Assembly (NCBI RefSeq): GCF_007004725.1
Contig: NZ_ML660164.1
Span: forward strand, 1 to 64,000
Length of the DNA: 64,000 nt
From: Aliikangiella coralliicola
GTDB taxonomy: Bacteria; Pseudomonadota; Gammaproteobacteria; Enterobacterales; Kangiellaceae
Direction of reading: 5' to 3'
A model generated the notes under the pieces. It did no database searches. It saw only the letters and a program-made list of their open reading frames with translations, and was not told the origin of the DNA. Position 1 is the first letter of the stretch. Each line of letters starts with the position of its first letter. Made by a program: the position numbers and the translations under genes. Positions 9,307-17,652 of this stretch are shown in pieces.

Positions 9307-10065
9307 ATGACTGATAAAATCAATATCTTGATTAGTAATGATGATGGCGTCAAAGCGCCTGGTATCGAAATTCTAGCGGAACATATTAAGCGGACGCACC
9401 AGGTTACGGTTGTTGCGCCGGATAAGAACCGAAGTGGTAGTAGCAATGCATTAACTCTCGATACACCCTTAAGATGTGAGCAGTTAGACAATGGATTTTA
9501 TTCTGTGACTGGAACACCTTGCGATTGTGTTCACCTCGGCTCTCATCGATTAATGGAGCAAAAGCCCGACATGGTTATTTCTGGTATCAATCATGGGGCA
9601 AACCTGGGGGATGATGTCATGTATTCGGGAACAGTGGCGGCTGCCATGGAAGGACGAAGTATGGGGTTTCCGGCAGTGGCAATTTCTCTGGCGAGTAGCG
9701 ACTGTACCCATTTTCAAACAGCGGCAGAGATAATGGCTAAGGTGTTGGTCAGATTAAAGACCTTTAGCCTGACTTCCAATATTATCTTGAACATTAATGT
9801 TCCTGATTTACCAATGGCCGAAATTCAAGGATTTCGCTTAACGCGGTTGGGTTGTCGTCACAGAGCTGATACTATTGTGTCGAGCAAAGATCCCAGGGGG
9901 CGCAAAATATATTGGCTTGGGCCACCGAGTGAGCCGCAAGATATCGGGGAGGGGACCGATTTTGACGCGGTAGCTAAGGGCTTTGTTTCTATCTCGCCGT
10001 TAGCGGTCGATTTTACTGCTTATCAGAGCTTTAATTCAGTAAAAGAGTGGATGTCAAAATTATGA
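9307..10065 (+). CDS. surE: 5'/3'-nucleotidase SurE
   Basis: SurE is a metal-dependent phosphatase acting on nucleoside monophosphates and short polyphosphate, linked to stationary-phase survival. The metal site ISNDDG is at residues 9-14, followed by APDKNRSGSS and the conserved SGINHGANLGDDVMYSGTVA region. The 252-residue length is normal. It lies 57 bp after truD and its last codons overlap the start of pcm. Position between truD and pcm is the classical gammaproteobacterial arrangement. Confidence 0.97.
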   Translation: MTDKINILISNDDGVKAPGIEILAEHIKRTHQVTVVAPDKNRSGSSNALTLDTPLRCEQLDNGFYSVTGTPCDCVHLGSHRLMEQKPDMVISGINHGANLGDDVMYSGTVAAAMEGRSMGFPAVAISLASSDCTHFQTAAEIMAKVLVRLKTFSLTSNIILNINVPDLPMAEIQGFRLTRLGCRHRADTIVSSKDPRGRKIYWLGPPSEPQDIGEGTDFDAVAKGFVSISPLAVDFTAYQSFNSVKEWMSKL

Positions 10066-10730
10066 TAACAACAAATCTCGCCGGTATCGGGATGACTTCA
10101 CAAAGAACGCGTAGCCGTTTAATTCAGAGACTCCGCGACAAAGGTATCGTTGAAAACTCTGTTTTGTCAGTGATGGAGAAGCTTCCACGACACATTTTTA
10201 TTGATGAAGCCTTATCACACCGCGCCTACGAAGACACTTCACTACCCATTGGTATGGGCCAAACTATTTCCCAGCCTTATATTGTTGCACGAATGACCGA
10301 GCTATTGGTGATGAGCGGCAAGATGACAAATGTGCTGGAAGTTGGGACCGGTTGTGGCTATCAAACCAGTGTACTGGCAGGCGTTTCAAAATGGGTTTAC
10401 ACCATTGAAAGAATTCAGCCATTACAAAAACAGGCGATTGACCGGTTTAAGTTGCTCAACCTTCACAATGTCAATTATCGGCATGGTGACGGCTATCTGG
10501 GTTGGGAAGAAGAAGCGCCGTTTGATGCAATCATTGTTACTGCGGCCCCTGATCAAGTGCCGCAACCTTTAATCGATCAGCTTGCCATTGGTGGTCGTAT
10601 GGTTATTCCTGTGACAGTCGCAAATGGTGATCAACAATTACATTTACTAGAAAAAACAGAAGAAGGAATTACCTCAATGCAGGTTGAAGAAGTAAAATTT
10701 GTTCCGCTGGTTGGGGGGACAATTGGGTGA
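10062..10730 (+). CDS. pcm: Protein-L-isoaspartate O-methyltransferase
   Basis: Pcm methylates isoaspartyl residues in damaged proteins using S-adenosylmethionine, starting their repair. The active-site loop is PIGMGQTISQPYIVA and the SAM motif is VLEVGTGCGYQT. The ATG at 10062 overlaps the surE stop as ATGA, which indicates translational coupling; a GTG at 10047 in frame is a weaker alternative. The product is about 222 residues with a short N-terminal lead before the family core. Damage-repair genes next to rpoS fit a stationary-phase role. Confidence 0.96.
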   Translation: MITTNLAGIGMTSQRTRSRLIQRLRDKGIVENSVLSVMEKLPRHIFIDEALSHRAYEDTSLPIGMGQTISQPYIVARMTELLVMSGKMTNVLEVGTGCGYQTSVLAGVSKWVYTIERIQPLQKQAIDRFKLLNLHNVNYRHGDGYLGWEEEAPFDAIIVTAAPDQVPQPLIDQLAIGGRMVIPVTVANGDQQLHLLEKTEEGITSMQVEEVKFVPLVGGTIG

Positions 10731-11311
10731 GAATATTTAAAAGGATGTACGAAGTTTGCCTTCGCTGGGCAAAGCACAAACACGCGACCTACTATCTGGG
10801 CATCATGAGTTTTGCAGAATCAGTGATATTTCCCATTCCCGTTGATGTTATGTTAGCGCCGATGTGTCTGGCGAGGTTGGAGAAAGTTTGGCATTACGCG
10901 TTGGTGGCAACTGTGACGAGCGTTCTCGGTGGTGTGTTTGGCTATTTTCTGGGTATGTTCTTCTTTGATAGCCTGATCGAGCCGTTACTGGTCAAACTTA
11001 ATTACATGGATACTTACGGCAAAGCAGAAACCTGGTTTGCAGAGTATGGCGTTTGGGTGGTATTTGTGGTTGGGTTTGCACCTATTCCCTACAAAATATT
11101 TACGATCAGCGCCGGAGCTTTGAATATGGCTCTAATTCCCTTCATTATCGCTTCGCTAATCGGTCGAGCCGGACGTTTTTATCTAGTTGCCGGGTTGATG
11201 AAACTTGGCGGTGAGAAAATGGAGAAAAAACTTCACGAGATTGTCGATATCCTGGGCTGGGGTTTAGTGATAGTTGCTATTTTTGGTTATTTGATGTACA
11301 AATACTTATAG
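10727..11311 (+). CDS. yqaA: YqaA-type DedA-like inner membrane protein
   Basis: The 194-residue protein belongs to the VTT/DedA-like group and resembles YqaA. It has four or five hydrophobic segments and the PIPYKIFTISAGALNM stretch seen in the family. The GTG start overlaps the pcm stop as GTGA, so it is the last coupled gene of the ispF operon. DedA relatives are implicated in lipid-carrier transport and membrane homeostasis; the role of YqaA itself is not settled. The 294 bp that follow are AT-rich. Confidence 0.9.
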   Translation: MRIFKRMYEVCLRWAKHKHATYYLGIMSFAESVIFPIPVDVMLAPMCLARLEKVWHYALVATVTSVLGGVFGYFLGMFFFDSLIEPLLVKLNYMDTYGKAETWFAEYGVWVVFVVGFAPIPYKIFTISAGALNMALIPFIIASLIGRAGRFYLVAGLMKLGGEKMEKKLHEIVDILGWGLVIVAIFGYLMYKYL

Positions 11312-11605
11312 GCTTTTTTAAAACAATCATTTAACGCGTTTTTTTAAATTCGTTTTTGAGATATTAGGTTGGTTTTTAGCCAAATTCGTGGTTTTAATTA
11401 ACAGGTGTACTTTAATTTTTTAGGTGTTTTTAAACGAAATCTGTTTTCACGAATATTTACCCGTCTTAATTCAGTGAAATAATAATGCTGAATTAATTGT
11501 TTTAAATTATGATATCTTTGTATTACAAGTGGTTATTTTATGTTGTATTTCTGTAAACTACTTGATGTTTTCGTCAACTGAGAGCGGGCTAACGAGAAGA
11601 TATTA
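11312..11605. other. AT-rich region upstream of nlpD
   Basis: This 294-bp gap separates the ispF-yqaA operon from nlpD. It is very AT-rich with several T-runs. It probably holds the nlpD-rpoS promoter, but no single -35/-10 pair stands out. No gene is visible. Confidence 0.4.
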
Positions 11606-12598
11606 GTGAGAACCCTGAGTGACTATGGAAAACTGTCTTTTGTCATAGCAACATTATCTGGTTGGTTGCTAGGCTGCTCTCATAACTCGCCCGCGCCCGT
11701 CTACGATCTTTATTCTAAGTCTTATCAAAAAAAAACGATTGATCAAAATCAAAAGACTTATCAAAAACGCTCAAGTCATTCATCAAATCAATTTAAGGCC
11801 GCTGATAGTTATGTTGTAAAACCCGGCGACACATTATTTTCGATCGCCTGGCATCATGCTGTTGATTATCGAGAAGTTGCGCGAATTAATCAGCTGAATA
11901 ATAATCTGATTTACCCTGGACAAAAACTTCAATTGACGGCGCCTGAATCTTCGAATGTTTTTGATGCGGAATCATTATTATTAGCACTCAATCGAGAGGT
12001 GCTTAAGCAACCGACTAATATTGCTAGGAAAACAGCAGCGAATAAAAAAGCCTCACTGAAGAATACAAGGGTGGTACGAACTAAACCAGCTTCTAAAAAA
12101 TATGTTAAAAATAATTCTAAAGTAATTGCAAAAGCGACAAAGGTTGCGTCAGTTACTCCGTCGAGCAAAATGAAAAAGCGCTCGAACCGTTCACGCGCAA
12201 TAAAAAATAGTTCCCTCAATTGGATTTGGCCGACGGATGGGAAAATTCTTGAAGGCTTTTCATCAAAGTCCAATGATAATCGAGGACTTGATATCGCGGG
12301 CAAGCGTGGGCAGCCGGTGCGCGCCAGTGCGCCTGGTAGAGTTGTTTATGAAGGAAGCGGTCTGAGAGGTTATGGCAATCTTGTGATTATTAAGCACGAT
12401 AGTAATTACTTGAGTGCGTATGCCCATAACGCAAAGATTTATGTTTCCGAGAACGAAGTTGTAAAGGCAGGTCAGCGTATTGCTGATATAGGAAGTAGCG
12501 GAGCACAAAGAGATAAATTGCACTTTGAAATTCGCTACAAAGGCAAGCCAGTTGATCCGCTCAACTACTTGCCAGAGAAAGTTTCTAAAAAATATTAA
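11606..12598 (+). CDS. nlpD: NlpD-type LytM-domain lipoprotein (amidase activator)
   Basis: NlpD activates the septal peptidoglycan amidase AmiC from the outer membrane. The signal peptide ends in a lipobox with C24 (GWLLGC). A LysM domain follows (SYVVKPGDTLFSIAW, about 67-112), then a Lys/Ser-rich linker and a LytM/M23 domain (about 208-325). The usual zinc motifs are degenerate: HxxxD reads NRGLD and HxH reads KLHFEIR, as in E. coli NlpD, so it should not cut peptidoglycan itself. Translation starts at a GTG behind GAGAAG. It precedes rpoS, and in E. coli the main rpoS promoter lies inside nlpD. The stop codon lies in a perfect inverted repeat. Confidence 0.94.
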   Translation: MRTLSDYGKLSFVIATLSGWLLGCSHNSPAPVYDLYSKSYQKKTIDQNQKTYQKRSSHSSNQFKAADSYVVKPGDTLFSIAWHHAVDYREVARINQLNNNLIYPGQKLQLTAPESSNVFDAESLLLALNREVLKQPTNIARKTAANKKASLKNTRVVRTKPASKKYVKNNSKVIAKATKVASVTPSSKMKKRSNRSRAIKNSSLNWIWPTDGKILEGFSSKSNDNRGLDIAGKRGQPVRASAPGRVVYEGSGLRGYGNLVIIKHDSNYLSAYAHNAKIYVSENEVVKAGQRIADIGSSGAQRDKLHFEIRYKGKPVDPLNYLPEKVSKKY

Positions 12599-12615
12599 AA
12601 ATATTTTTTAGAAAC
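12581..12615. repeat. Perfect 16-bp inverted repeat over the nlpD stop codon
   Basis: The 16-bp arm at 12581-12596 is the exact reverse complement of 12600-12615, with a 3-nt A loop. The arms contain A6 and T6 runs, so the stem is AT-rich. The TAA of nlpD is at 12596-12598, inside the hairpin. It could protect the nlpD 3' end, weaken read-through into rpoS, or bind a protein. No T-run follows it. Confidence 0.75.
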
Positions 12616-12785
12616 CTAAAGTTATATTAACGGTGGTCGATAATATCAGAGTGGCTACCTAAAATGTAACATTAAGTAATAATAGTAGTCGTCATTAAAC
12701 TGGAGTTACAAAGTACAATTGGCTGGTATGTGTGCTTAGTAATTTCGTCTTTTGGGACATTTGTCCTCACGGTGGAGAGCAAGCA

Positions 12786-13751
12786 ATGGCAAAACAAAAT
12801 ACAAACAAAGTTAGTCCATATGAAACCGATCTTGACCTTCTTGAACCAGAAGCGGCGCAACTGGAAGAAATTGACTTTCAGGAAAAATGCAAAAGTACCG
12901 CGGGTCGGAGAGAAGGCGGATTTGATGCTACTCAGATGTACCTTGGTGAAATAGGTGCCTCACCGCTACTTACTGCGGAAGAAGAAGTTTATTATGCACG
13001 CAAGGCGTTAAGAGGCTGCGAAGCTTCACGCAAACGAATGATTGAAAGTAACCTTCGCCTGGTTGTTAAAATTGCACGAAGGTATAACAACCGAGGGCTT
13101 GCCTTATTAGACTTAATTGAAGAAGGTAATCTGGGATTAATCAGGGCAGTAGAAAAGTTTGACCCTGAGCGCGGATTTCGTTTTTCAACTTATGCGACCT
13201 GGTGGATCCGTCAGACGATAGAACGGGCCATCATGAATCAAACCAGAACGATTCGATTACCAATCCATGTTGTTAAAGAATTAAATGTGTATTTGCGAGC
13301 TTCTCGTGAACTTGCACAAAAATTAGATCATGAACCTACCGCCGAAGATATTGCTAAAAAACTCGGAAAGCCGGTTGAGACGGTTGCCAGGATGTTAGGT
13401 CTGAATGAGAGAATATCATCTGTTGATTGCCCAATTGGGGCAGACAACGACAAACCTCTACTCGACACAATTGCCGACGAACGAGAGTGTGGCCCGTCTA
13501 ATCGACTACAAGACGAAGACCTCAAGCAAAGCATTGAGTATTGGTTAAATCAACTTGGCGAAAAGCAAAAAGAAGTGCTTGCTCGCAGATTTGGTTTATT
13601 AAATTATGAAGCGGCAACGCTTGAAGATGTCGGAATGGAAATAGGTCTGACCCGCGAGAGAGTTCGACAAATTCAGGTTGAAGCGTTACGTCGACTACGC
13701 TTTATGCTGGAAAGACAAGGGTTGTCACTTTCGAGTATTTTTAACGTGTAG
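12786..13751 (+). CDS. rpoS: RNA polymerase sigma factor RpoS
   Basis: RpoS is the stationary-phase and general stress sigma factor. The 321-residue protein shows region 1.2 ([16 protein letters not shown]), region 2 with [20 protein letters not shown] and [20 protein letters not shown], region 3, and the region 4.2 helix-turn-helix ([20 protein letters not shown]). The ATG at 12786 lies behind GGAGAG; the frame is open 18 codons further upstream, but family members begin near here. The 187-bp leader after nlpD could form small hairpins, for example GGAC-ATTT-GTCC at 12755-12766. A terminator follows. Confidence 0.98.
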   Translation: MAKQNTNKVSPYETDLDLLEPEAAQLEEIDFQEKCKSTAGRREGGFDATQMYLGEIGASPLLTAEEEVYYARKALRGCEASRKRMIESNLRLVVKIARRYNNRGLALLDLIEEGNLGLIRAVEKFDPERGFRFSTYATWWIRQTIERAIMNQTRTIRLPIHVVKELNVYLRASRELAQKLDHEPTAEDIAKKLGKPVETVARMLGLNERISSVDCPIGADNDKPLLDTIADERECGPSNRLQDEDLKQSIEYWLNQLGEKQKEVLARRFGLLNYEAATLEDVGMEIGLTRERVRQIQVEALRRLRFMLERQGLSLSSIFNV

Positions 13752-13802
13752 TTTATGCTCGCGTAAGCAATCTCCTGTTGTCTAATTGTTATCAATTATT
13801 TT

Positions 13803-13827
13803 AGCGCATCAAACGATGCGCTTTTTT
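13803..13827 (+). terminator. Rho-independent terminator of rpoS
   Basis: AGCGCATC (13803-13810) pairs with GATGCGCT (13815-13822) around AAAC and is followed by a T-run to 13827. It lies 52 bp after the rpoS stop codon. Confidence 0.93.
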
Positions 13828-13932
13828 ATTCCCACCAATAAAATTTTAACCTGAATAAGTCTCACTCGTAACAAGCAAACTCTGATTACTATCTATTTAT
13901 TAATCCCGAACTCAGGTTAGTTATTAACAATG

Positions 13933-14208
13933 CTAAGTGATTTTTATGACAAGGGCATGAATGTCTGTTTGCATCATGTCACCCAATGCTTGATACACTA
14001 GTTGTTGTTGTTTTACGCGACCAAGTCCCTCAAATTGTCCACTTTGAATAATTACCGTGAAGTGACCTTTGCCGGATTTTGCACCTGCATGACCAGCATG
14101 TAAATGGCTATCGTCGATAATTTCCAGTTTGGTTGGGGCTAGCGATTGGTTCAGCAAATCCGTCATACGCTCGATACGCTGTTGGTTGTCGATAGTGTTT
14201 GTTGACAT
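13933..14208 (-). CDS. BolA family protein
   Basis: A 91-residue BolA-type protein. The class II KH-like core is visible as LEIIDDSHLHAGHAG, then GKGHFTVII and HALVI near the end. BolA relatives partner with monothiol glutaredoxins and Fe-S clusters or act on morphology genes. The histidine-rich HLHAGH loop is the likely metal/cluster ligand region. The ATG at 14208 follows GAGT; an adjacent TTG at 14211 is also in frame. It is probably cotranscribed with yciI and yciB upstream. Confidence 0.92.
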   Translation of the reverse strand: MSTNTIDNQQRIERMTDLLNQSLAPTKLEIIDDSHLHAGHAGAKSGKGHFTVIIQSGQFEGLGRVKQQQLVYQALGDMMQTDIHALVIKIT

Positions 14209-14263
14209 CAATTTTTACTCTTAATTTGGACTTTTTATAGCTTATTGGTTACCACTATTGGAT

Positions 14264-14563
14264 TTAAGGTAAGACCATGTTAAATGGTTTTACCACAACC
14301 GATTTGTAAACGCCCGCTTCAATATAAGGATCAGATGCTGCCCAGTCTTCTGCTGTTTGCAAATTACTAAATTCTGCGACAATTAAGCTGCCGGTAAACC
14401 CTGCATCGCCTGGTTCTATGTTATCAATTGCAGGGTGTGGACCGGCGACAATCAAACGACCCTGTTGTTTCAGTTGTTGAAGTCTTTGCAAGTGCGCTTC
14501 ACGTGCAGTTTTTCTTAATGGGAGGCTGTTATCGACATCTTGAGAAATTACAGCGTATAACAT
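14264..14563 (-). CDS. yciI: YciI family protein
   Basis: A 99-residue dimeric alpha-beta barrel protein of the YciI family. The conserved His/Asp pair is likely H23 (TAREAHLQRL) and D79 (ASDPYIEAGVY). The biochemical role of YciI is not established. Its ATG touches the TAA stop of yciB (TAAATG), so the two are translationally coupled. Confidence 0.93.
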   Translation of the reverse strand: MLYAVISQDVDNSLPLRKTAREAHLQRLQQLKQQGRLIVAGPHPAIDNIEPGDAGFTGSLIVAEFSNLQTAEDWAASDPYIEAGVYKSVVVKPFNMVLP

Positions 14564-15169
14564 TTAGTCTTCCTTATTCGTTGTTTTAATATTAGTTGAA
14601 GAATCTGTTGCTGAATCGTCTTCCGGAAAATACGGAAATAATTTGTAAAGCGTATAAATCAGTAGTAAAAAAGTTAAGGCGAGTAGTCCGAATAATTTAA
14701 AATTAACCCAGAAAGCTTCAGAAAAATTAAATGCCACATAGAGGTTTAGAAAACCGAAAATAATGTAGGCAATCGGCCACGAAAGGTTAATTTTTTTCCA
14801 GATATTCTCGGGAACTTCCATCTTGTCTTCGACTGCTGCTTGCATCATTTCCTGGATTAATAACTTTTTCGAAATGAACTGTCGAAAAAGAAATACCGCA
14901 GCCATCACCCAAACCACAATACTGGCTTTCCATTGAATAAATGCGGCGTTCTTAAATAGTAAAGTAAACGCCCCAAAAACTAATGTGATCAATAAGGTCC
15001 AAAGGTGAAGTTTTTCAAACTTTCCAGTAATTAATCGAGAACCGATGGTTTGAATCACCGCTGCAACCATTAGCCCCTGAACCGCTGGATATATTGGTTT
15101 TTCAGCGCCGGTAAAAAAATAAATGCCGACAAAAACGGCTAAAGGGAAAAAATCAAGAAAAAGCTTCAT
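14564..15169 (-). CDS. yciB: YciB inner membrane septation protein
   Basis: The 201-residue protein is of the YciB (IspZ) family, with the start MKLFLDFFPLAVFVGIYF and five hydrophobic helices. YciB affects envelope integrity and septation. The C-terminal 25 residues are hydrophilic and Ser/Thr/Asp-rich, an extension beyond the family core. It heads the yciB-yciI-bolA minus-strand unit and is divergent from the PHP gene. Confidence 0.95.
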   Translation of the reverse strand: MKLFLDFFPLAVFVGIYFFTGAEKPIYPAVQGLMVAAVIQTIGSRLITGKFEKLHLWTLLITLVFGAFTLLFKNAAFIQWKASIVVWVMAAVFLFRQFISKKLLIQEMMQAAVEDKMEVPENIWKKINLSWPIAYIIFGFLNLYVAFNFSEAFWVNFKLFGLLALTFLLLIYTLYKLFPYFPEDDSATDSSTNIKTTNKED

Positions 15170-15507
15170 GTGAGATATTTACCGCAAGTCATTCCAGATA
15201 TGGCCGTATCATACATTGATATTTGTGCCGAGGCTATGATCTGCTTGTCAGTAATCAGGTTGGTTGTTTATTGAACAGCTTGCTTTTAGAGCAGTTATCA
15301 GTCGCAGCGCAAAATGGATTACAAAAGGTATTCGATTCTATGGGACCTTACAGGATATCTTCTCATTTCTGTTATACTGCAGACTCGTTTCAGCGCTGAG
15401 ATTTTTCGAGCAGCTCGGAGTTGTTGCGAAAGCTGATTTTACCGTCAATATGATATGCGGCAATTCAGAGGCTAATTAACAAGTAACTACAAGGTATCCG
15501 AAACCTA
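15170..15507. other. Divergent intergenic region, yciB / PHP phosphoesterase
   Basis: These 338 bp carry the divergent promoters of the yciB and PHP units. A plus-strand frame at 15264-15479 lacks a ribosome binding site and resembles no family, so I do not call it. GTTATACT at 15370-15377 is a plausible -10 region for the plus strand. No attenuator was recognised. Confidence 0.4.
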
Positions 15508-16341
15508 ATGCGCTATGATTTTCACTGTCACAGTCATTTTTCAGATGGTGCGCTATCGCCCGAAGCATTGATTGATTATGCAATAGATAAAGAGATAGAT
15601 GTTCTCGCGCTAACGGATCACGACTCCACTGGTGGATTAGAAAGCGCACGTGAGCAAATAAAAGCGATTGGCGCTTCGCTTCGCTTACTCAATGGTATAG
15701 AAATATCCGCTCTGACCGAATTCGGTGAAATACATATTGTTGGCCTCGATATCGATGCTGAAAATGAAGGGTTAAAGAGAACCCTGGCCATTCAACAGAA
15801 GAATCGCTGGAGCAGGGTTGAGGAGTATGACGTCAAATTAGCAAAAATAGGCGTCAAAGGCATATTGCAAGAAGTTCGCAACCAGGCAGTGGAAGTGGCA
15901 ACTCGACCGCATATTGCCAGGGCCATCGTTAACCTGGGTTTTGCAAAAGATATGGATCAAGCATTTAAGCGTTACATTGGAAAAAAAGGGCGTATTAAGG
16001 TTTCCAAAAGTTGGGTACCCATGGCAGAAGCGATTGATTTGATAAGACAAGCCGGTGGAATTTCTGTGCTGGCACATCCCACGAGATACCCGCTATCAAA
16101 TCGTAAATTGAGTTTGTTAATCGAATCATTTAAGTGCGAAGGTGGAAATGCGATGGAAATGGCTTACCCTAGTTTAAACAGGGATAAGTCCGATTGGTTG
16201 AAAATCCATCGAGAAAAAAATGGACTGCTCGCCTCAAGCGGTTCTGATTTTCATTACCCCAACCTGCGATGGACTGATTTGGGAAGATTCCCCAATCTGG
16301 ACCCTTCAATTCCTCACGTAAAAGACGAATTGATAAAATAA
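15508..16341 (+). CDS. rnm: PHP-domain nucleotidase / 5'-3' exoribonuclease AM
   Basis: The 277-residue protein belongs to the YciV/TrpH PHP family, which cleaves 3',5'-bisphosphonucleotides and matures 5' ends of RNA. PHP metal ligands are visible: DFHCHSHFSDG at residues 4-14, ALTDHDSTGG near 35, and the HPTRYP and GSDFHYP motifs towards the C-terminus. The ATG at 15508 follows AAGGTA at a somewhat long distance. It shares a neighbourhood with yciB, yciI and yciO, as in other gammaproteobacteria. The mobile element that follows sits between it and yciO. Confidence 0.95.
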   Translation: MRYDFHCHSHFSDGALSPEALIDYAIDKEIDVLALTDHDSTGGLESAREQIKAIGASLRLLNGIEISALTEFGEIHIVGLDIDAENEGLKRTLAIQQKNRWSRVEEYDVKLAKIGVKGILQEVRNQAVEVATRPHIARAIVNLGFAKDMDQAFKRYIGKKGRIKVSKSWVPMAEAIDLIRQAGGISVLAHPTRYPLSNRKLSLLIESFKCEGGNAMEMAYPSLNRDKSDWLKIHREKNGLLASSGSDFHYPNLRWTDLGRFPNLDPSIPHVKDELIK

Positions 16342-16351
16342 AAATAACATG

Positions 16352-16621
16352 CTAGGGCGTGTTTATCTTTCGTTCTTTGAGATTGTTGCGGCTAAAATTT
16401 TGCCAATCAAGAAGAGCGGAGCGTGGTTTAGTTATTCTAAATGAGCGACAAACGACGCAGAGTGGCGAAATTTTAGCCACAACCCGAAGGGCCGGGTCAT
16501 TTTTTCGCCCAGCTGCGTTAAAAGATGAACCTGTAGAATGGCTACATGGCTAATCTTTCGCCTTGCTGGACAAAAAAATGACCTCGGCAATCTCAAAGAA
16601 CGAAAGATAAACACGCCCTAG
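16352..16621. mobile_element. 270-bp MITE-like element with perfect 34-bp terminal inverted repeats
   Basis: The 34 bases at 16352-16385 are the exact reverse complement of 16588-16621. Both ends begin with CTAG: the structure is C-TA-GGGCGTG...CACGCCC-TA-G, which fits insertion into CTAG with a TA duplication, the habit of IS630-type elements. The interior has no transposase but is full of nested inverted repeats: GGCTAAAATTT (left) with AAATTTTAGCC (16467-16477), GGTCATTTTTT with AAAAAATGACC, and TGTAG-AATGG-CTACA. Two short frames inside, one per strand, both begin MFIFRSLRL because of the inverted ends and are not genes. The transcript would fold strongly. Confidence 0.8.
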
Positions 16622-16774
16622 TGACCGAGTCAGAAATAAATAGAAAAACGAGTCTATTTAAAACCGGCTAAAAGATATCGACTGATAAACGCCGAATATC
16701 CATGCTATGATTGACTTAGTAAGCTAATCTATTGATTTGGTTAATATTTAACCAAGCACATAAGGCTTTAAACA

Positions 16775-17398
16775 ATGACACAGTTTTACGAAATCCATGC
16801 GCAAAATCCACAACTAAGATTGATCTCTCAGGCCGTTGCGTCAGTTCGTAATGGCGGTCTGATCGTTTATCCGACAGATTCTGGTTACGCATTGGGCTGT
16901 CATATTGGAGATAAAAAGGCGCTAGACAGGATCCGAAAAATAAGAAAGCTTGATAAATCACACAACTTTACGCTGGTGTGTCGAGATCTATCTGAACTCG
17001 GAATTTATGCCAGAGTCGATAATACGTCTTTTCGAGTATTAAAAAATCATACGCCCGGGCCTTATACCTTTATTTTGAGGGCATCACCGGAAGTACCGAA
17101 TCGCCTTCAACATCCAAAAAGAAAAACCATCGGAATCAGGGTCCCTGACTCGCCAATTGCTCTAGCGCTGCTTGAAGCGTTAGGTGAACCGCTGATGAGT
17201 ACCAGTCTAATTCTCCCGGAAGAAACCTCGGCATTGGCAGATCCGGAAGAGATTTATGAAAAGCTAAAAGGAAAGGTGGATCTCGTGATTAACGGAGGAT
17301 TTGTCAGTGATCAGCCAACTTCTGTTATTGATATGTTAGACGGATTTCCAAAAGTCAGCCGGTACGGTGCCGGTAATCCTGAGGCATTTGAGTCGTAG
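16775..17398 (+). CDS. yciO: YciO/Sua5/YrdC family protein
   Basis: The 207-residue protein has the YrdC fold used to make threonylcarbamoyl-AMP for tRNA t6A. Conserved pieces are GGLIVYPTDSGYALGC, KSHNFTLVCRDLSEL, PGPYTFIL and the SRYGAGN tail. It resembles YciO more than TsaC, and YciO has no firmly known main role. The ATG at 16775 has a poor ribosome binding site. It lies 153 bp beyond the mobile element and upstream of a tRNA gene. Confidence 0.93.
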   Translation: MTQFYEIHAQNPQLRLISQAVASVRNGGLIVYPTDSGYALGCHIGDKKALDRIRKIRKLDKSHNFTLVCRDLSELGIYARVDNTSFRVLKNHTPGPYTFILRASPEVPNRLQHPKRKTIGIRVPDSPIALALLEALGEPLMSTSLILPEETSALADPEEIYEKLKGKVDLVINGGFVSDQPTSVIDMLDGFPKVSRYGAGNPEAFES

Positions 17399-17462
17399 CT
17401 GAACAATCTTTAAGCATTAGTAAAGACAAATCATTTTATTTATAAAAACTCACGCTAATTGA

Positions 17463-17490
17463 TTGCAATCATCCAAACATCGGATATAAT
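17463..17490 (+). promoter_or_regulatory. Candidate sigma-70 promoter of tRNA-Leu
   Basis: TTGCAA (17463-17468) and a perfect TATAAT (17485-17490) are separated by 16 bp and end 17 bp before the tRNA. The position and match are good; it has not been tested. Confidence 0.7.
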
Positions 17491-17507
17491 TGCTCGCTCA
17501 TTTCGGA

Positions 17508-17594
17508 GCCAGAGTGGTGAAATTGGTAGACACAGGGGATTCAAAATCCCCCGCTAGTGATAGTGTGCCGGTTCGAGTCCGGCCTCTGGTACCA
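17508..17594 (+). tRNA. tRNA-Leu (anticodon CAA)
   Basis: An 87-nt class II tRNA. The acceptor stem GCCAGAG pairs with CTCTGGT, making a G1-U72 wobble at the end. The D-loop contains GGTAGAC. The anticodon stem is GGGGA/TCCCC around a loop with CAA. A long variable arm follows, then the T-arm GCCGG-TTCGAGT-CCGGC. CCA is encoded at 17592-17594. It reads UUG codons. Confidence 0.97.
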
Positions 17595-17652
17595 TCCGAA
17601 TTGAAGGTAATTGCTTAACATCCAAATATATTCCTATATATCGCTTCCAGAG

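Noticed and set aside
11929-12303. Antisense frame of 124 codons inside nlpD
   Set aside because: Antisense to a clearly conserved lipoprotein gene; composition follows the Lys/Ser-rich linker of nlpD.
12755-12766. GGAC-ATTT-GTCC hairpin in the rpoS leader
   Set aside because: Stem of only four or five pairs; could be chance. Mentioned under rpoS but not called as a regulatory element.
15264-15479. Plus-strand 71-codon frame between yciB and the PHP gene
   Set aside because: No ribosome binding site, no family resemblance, and it lies in the divergent promoter region.
16359-16614. Two short frames on opposite strands, both starting MFIFRSLRL
   Set aside because: They lie in the two ends of the same inverted repeat, so the shared start is a consequence of the palindromic ends and not evidence for genes.
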